In this document: piece after piece, positions 61,999-64,000 of the stretch
How the letters are laid out: each line of letters opens with the position of its first letter
Numbering within the stretch: the stretch's first letter is position 1
Assembly: GCF_030546745.1 (NCBI RefSeq)
Contig: NZ_JAUOPD010000003.1
Span: forward strand, 62,001-126,000
Source of the DNA: Thalassotalea sp. 1_MG-2023
Lineage (GTDB): Bacteria > Pseudomonadota > Gammaproteobacteria > Enterobacterales > Alteromonadaceae
Reading direction: 5' to 3'
DNA: 64,000 bases
The notes under the pieces: generated by a model
The model's input: the letters and a program-made list of their open reading frames with translations, nothing else
The model's database searches: none
What the model was told of the DNA's origin: nothing
Made by a program: the position numbers and the translations under genes

Positions 61999-64000
61999 AT
62001 GTTTCCTAATTGGCAGTTAACCCTGATCAGTATTAGTTATATTGGGTTGTTGTTTATTATTGCCTATTTAGGCGATAAGTATCGCCATCGACTAGCAAAG
62101 CAGGCGCAGAAGTATATTTATGCGCTTTCTCTTGGTGTTTACTGCACCTCATGGAGTTTTTTAGGAACGACCGGCCAGGCATCAAGTAATTTTTTATCGC
62201 ATATTCCTATCTATTTAGGGCCAATAATAATTTTTTTATTTTTTTGGCCTTTTATTCAGCGCATTATCCGAATTAGTTTAAAATTAAACTTAACATCAAT
62301 AGCTGATCTACTCGCGTCAAGGTTCGGTAAGTCACATAATTTAGCGATCATAGTTACCTTAGTTGCACTCATTGGCACTATGCCGTATATCGCCCTTCAA
62401 TTGAAAGCAATTGTGTATTCGTTTCAACAATTGCAAGCCACTAATGTTGTAAGTACCTGGGGTTTTGGCTTGATTGTTAGTTTAGTACTTGCGGGTTTTA
62501 CCGTCATGTTCGGTATTAGGAATATTGACGTTACTGAACGGCACCCAGGGGTTGTGCTTGCCATTGCTTTTGAAAGTTTAGTTAAGCTTATTGCCTTTTT
62601 AGCCGTTGGATTATTTGTCAGCTTCGTATTATTTGATTCTCCAAGTGAAATTTGGCATCAATCTGGCGCTAATATACAGCTATATCAAAACTTTAATACT
62701 CCGAATTTGCTGTCTATGTCAGCCATGTTGATCATTGTTATGGCAGCTTTTTTGTCGCTTCCACGACAATTCCAAGTGATGGTTGTTGAGCTTAAAGATG
62801 AAAAAGACACGTGGTTAAGTCGTCGCGTTTTTCCGCTTTATTTATTAGTCTTTGCGTTATTTGCTGCACCACTTGGCCTCGCTGGTGATTTATTATTAGG
62901 GGACTCAGTTCCCGCTGATACTTATGTGCTTTTCTTACCCTGGACACAAGAACAAACCTGGTTAACCTTAGTGGCTTTTTTAGGTGCAATATCTGCGGCT
63001 AGCTCTATGGTTATTATTTCTTCCATTGCATTAAGTACCATGTTAAGCAATGAGATTGTCTTTCCCATGTTGTTCCGTTCAAGTAATACGCGCCACACAG
63101 ATTACGATAATTTCAGACAACGATTACTGAAAATTCGTAAGTTATTAGTGTTGATGGTGATTTTGCTTGGCTATGGTGTTTTTTTACTCGCTTCGCCCGA
63201 TACATTAAGTTCATTAGGAGAAATTGCTTTTGGTGCATTTGCCCAACTAACCCCAGCATTAATTGCCGCTTTTTACTGGCGAAGAGCGAGTCTAACAGGC
63301 GTATATGGCGGAATATTAGTGGGCTTTACTTTGTGGTTATCGTTAAACTTTTTACCCCAATTTGGCTTTTATCAATCACCGATCACTGATGGTTTATTAC
63401 CCTCTAAAAGCAGCGCAAATTTATTGAGTTTAGGGGTGAATGTACTGGTGATGTGGGCGTTATCTATAATGAGCCGGCAAAGTGTTCAAGAACGAGTTCA
63501 AGCCTCTGTGTTTCTTGAATGGCAACTACCTGATATGCAAGCAACTTCGCGTAAAAGTCGTAAAATTAATAGTCATGAACTTGAATTACTTGTTTCGCGT
63601 TTTGTTGGTATAAATAAAGCCGCTGACAGTTTTGCGCAATTTAACCAACAGCATAATAAAAGAGCATTAGGCTTGGCTGTCTATAATCAGCGATTATTGC
63701 AATATACTGAAAACACCCTAGCAAGTGTGATGGGTTCTTCGTCTGCACAGTTAGTGATCTCTTCAGCTTTAGACGGGCGAGATATTGCATTAGATGAGCT
63801 AGCTGTCTTGGTGGAAGATGCATCTAACCAAAAGCAACAGCAAATTCAGCATTTATTACAAAGTGCGATCGAAAATGCCAGTGAGGGTATTTCTATTGTT
63901 GATCGAGATTTAAAGCTTGTCGCGTGGAATAAAAAATACCTCGATATTTTTAAATACCCGAAAGAACTGATCTATGCAGGGGTTAAAATCGAAAAACTCA
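61999..64000 (+). CDS. CrbS-like hybrid sensor histidine kinase, N-terminal part (cut by window edge)
   Basis: An open frame from the ATG at 61999 (GAGCGG in front) to the window end, 667 codons without a stop. The first about 490 residues are a sodium:solute-symporter-like membrane domain (LGVYCTSWSFLGTTGQASSN, SIADLLASRFGKSHNLAIIV, LGAISAASSMVIISSIALST, LGEIAFGAFAQLTPALIAAF). A linker follows and then the start of a PAS domain (SAIENASEGISIVDRDLKLV). This order is that of CrbS/AcsS-type hybrid kinases that control acetyl-CoA synthetase and acetate uptake; the kinase and receiver domains must lie beyond the edge. It is close to the DUF4212/symporter genes, matching that role. Confidence 0.9.
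   Translation, partial: MFPNWQLTLISISYIGLLFIIAYLGDKYRHRLAKQAQKYIYALSLGVYCTSWSFLGTTGQASSNFLSHIPIYLGPIIIFLFFWPFIQRIIRISLKLNLTSIADLLASRFGKSHNLAIIVTLVALIGTMPYIALQLKAIVYSFQQLQATNVVSTWGFGLIVSLVLAGFTVMFGIRNIDVTERHPGVVLAIAFESLVKLIAFLAVGLFVSFVLFDSPSEIWHQSGANIQLYQNFNTPNLLSMSAMLIIVMAAFLSLPRQFQVMVVELKDEKDTWLSRRVFPLYLLVFALFAAPLGLAGDLLLGDSVPADTYVLFLPWTQEQTWLTLVAFLGAISAASSMVIISSIALSTMLSNEIVFPMLFRSSNTRHTDYDNFRQRLLKIRKLLVLMVILLGYGVFLLASPDTLSSLGEIAFGAFAQLTPALIAAFYWRRASLTGVYGGILVGFTLWLSLNFLPQFGFYQSPITDGLLPSKSSANLLSLGVNVLVMWALSIMSRQSVQERVQASVFLEWQLPDMQATSRKSRKINSHELELLVSRFVGINKAADSFAQFNQQHNKRALGLAVYNQRLLQYTENTLASVMGSSSAQLVISSALDGRDIALDELAVLVEDASNQKQQQIQHLLQSAIENASEGISIVDRDLKLVAWNKKYLDIFKYPKELIYAGVKIEKL

Overview
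The window looks like chromosomal DNA of a marine gammaproteobacterium of the Alteromonadales, most likely a Colwelliaceae member (Colwellia or Thalassotalea type). The reasons are the low GC (about 40%, judged by eye), the strong similarity of housekeeping genes to their E. coli counterparts, and the wealth of secreted proteases, a TonB receptor and carbohydrate enzymes. I see no rRNA, tRNA, CRISPR array, insertion sequence or prophage. All genus-level statements are inference from family knowledge; no search was run.

Layout. 1-4760: branched-chain amino acid genes: the start of ilvG (minus) behind an unannotated ilvL leader peptide and attenuator, then comM, then the divergent regulator/gene pair ilvY-ilvC. 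4772-10920: proBA, a YihG-like acyltransferase with a YbdG-type mechanosensitive channel, tesB and a small unknown gene. 11056-16689: an operon of three M16 metalloprotease genes. 17006-24411: a TPR membrane protein, a ToxR/CadC-like winged-helix membrane regulator, a divergent small secreted peptide gene and TraB/GumN gene, and a prolyl oligopeptidase. 24535-28728: an SPFH/ribbon-helix-helix gene pair with a striking palindromic operator, a candidate small RNA, and polA. 29292-36565: galM, a metallo-beta-lactamase-fold hydrolase with gor, and the prlC / Tag-like glycosylase / rsmJ operon.

36591-50084 is a complete mannoside utilisation locus: TonB receptor, LacI-type regulator, two GH92 alpha-mannosidases, an MFS sugar transporter, a PfkB sugar kinase and an AGE-family isomerase. 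Three perfect copies and one near-perfect copy of the palindrome TGGAACGTTCCA tie it together. The inferred route is mannoside uptake across the outer membrane, periplasmic trimming to mannose, import, isomerisation to fructose and phosphorylation.

50153-64000: a chemotaxis receptor, a substrate-binding protein paired with a diguanylate cyclase, and an acetate-type module (DnaQ-like exonuclease, DUF294/CBS protein, DUF4212 small subunit, large sodium:solute symporter, and the start of a CrbS-like hybrid sensor kinase cut by the window edge). Inside this last stretch sits a SoxR gene with a near-perfect SoxR box in front of a short ORF that contains a terminator-like hairpin, followed by a VOC protein and a flavodoxin-fold reductase.

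The signals that go beyond routine annotation are mostly regulatory: the ilvL attenuator, the candidate sRNA downstream of polA, the one-turn-spaced double palindrome at the SPFH/RHH pair, the 11-bp direct repeat at the winged-helix regulator, and the SoxR-driven short ORF with a possible internal attenuator.
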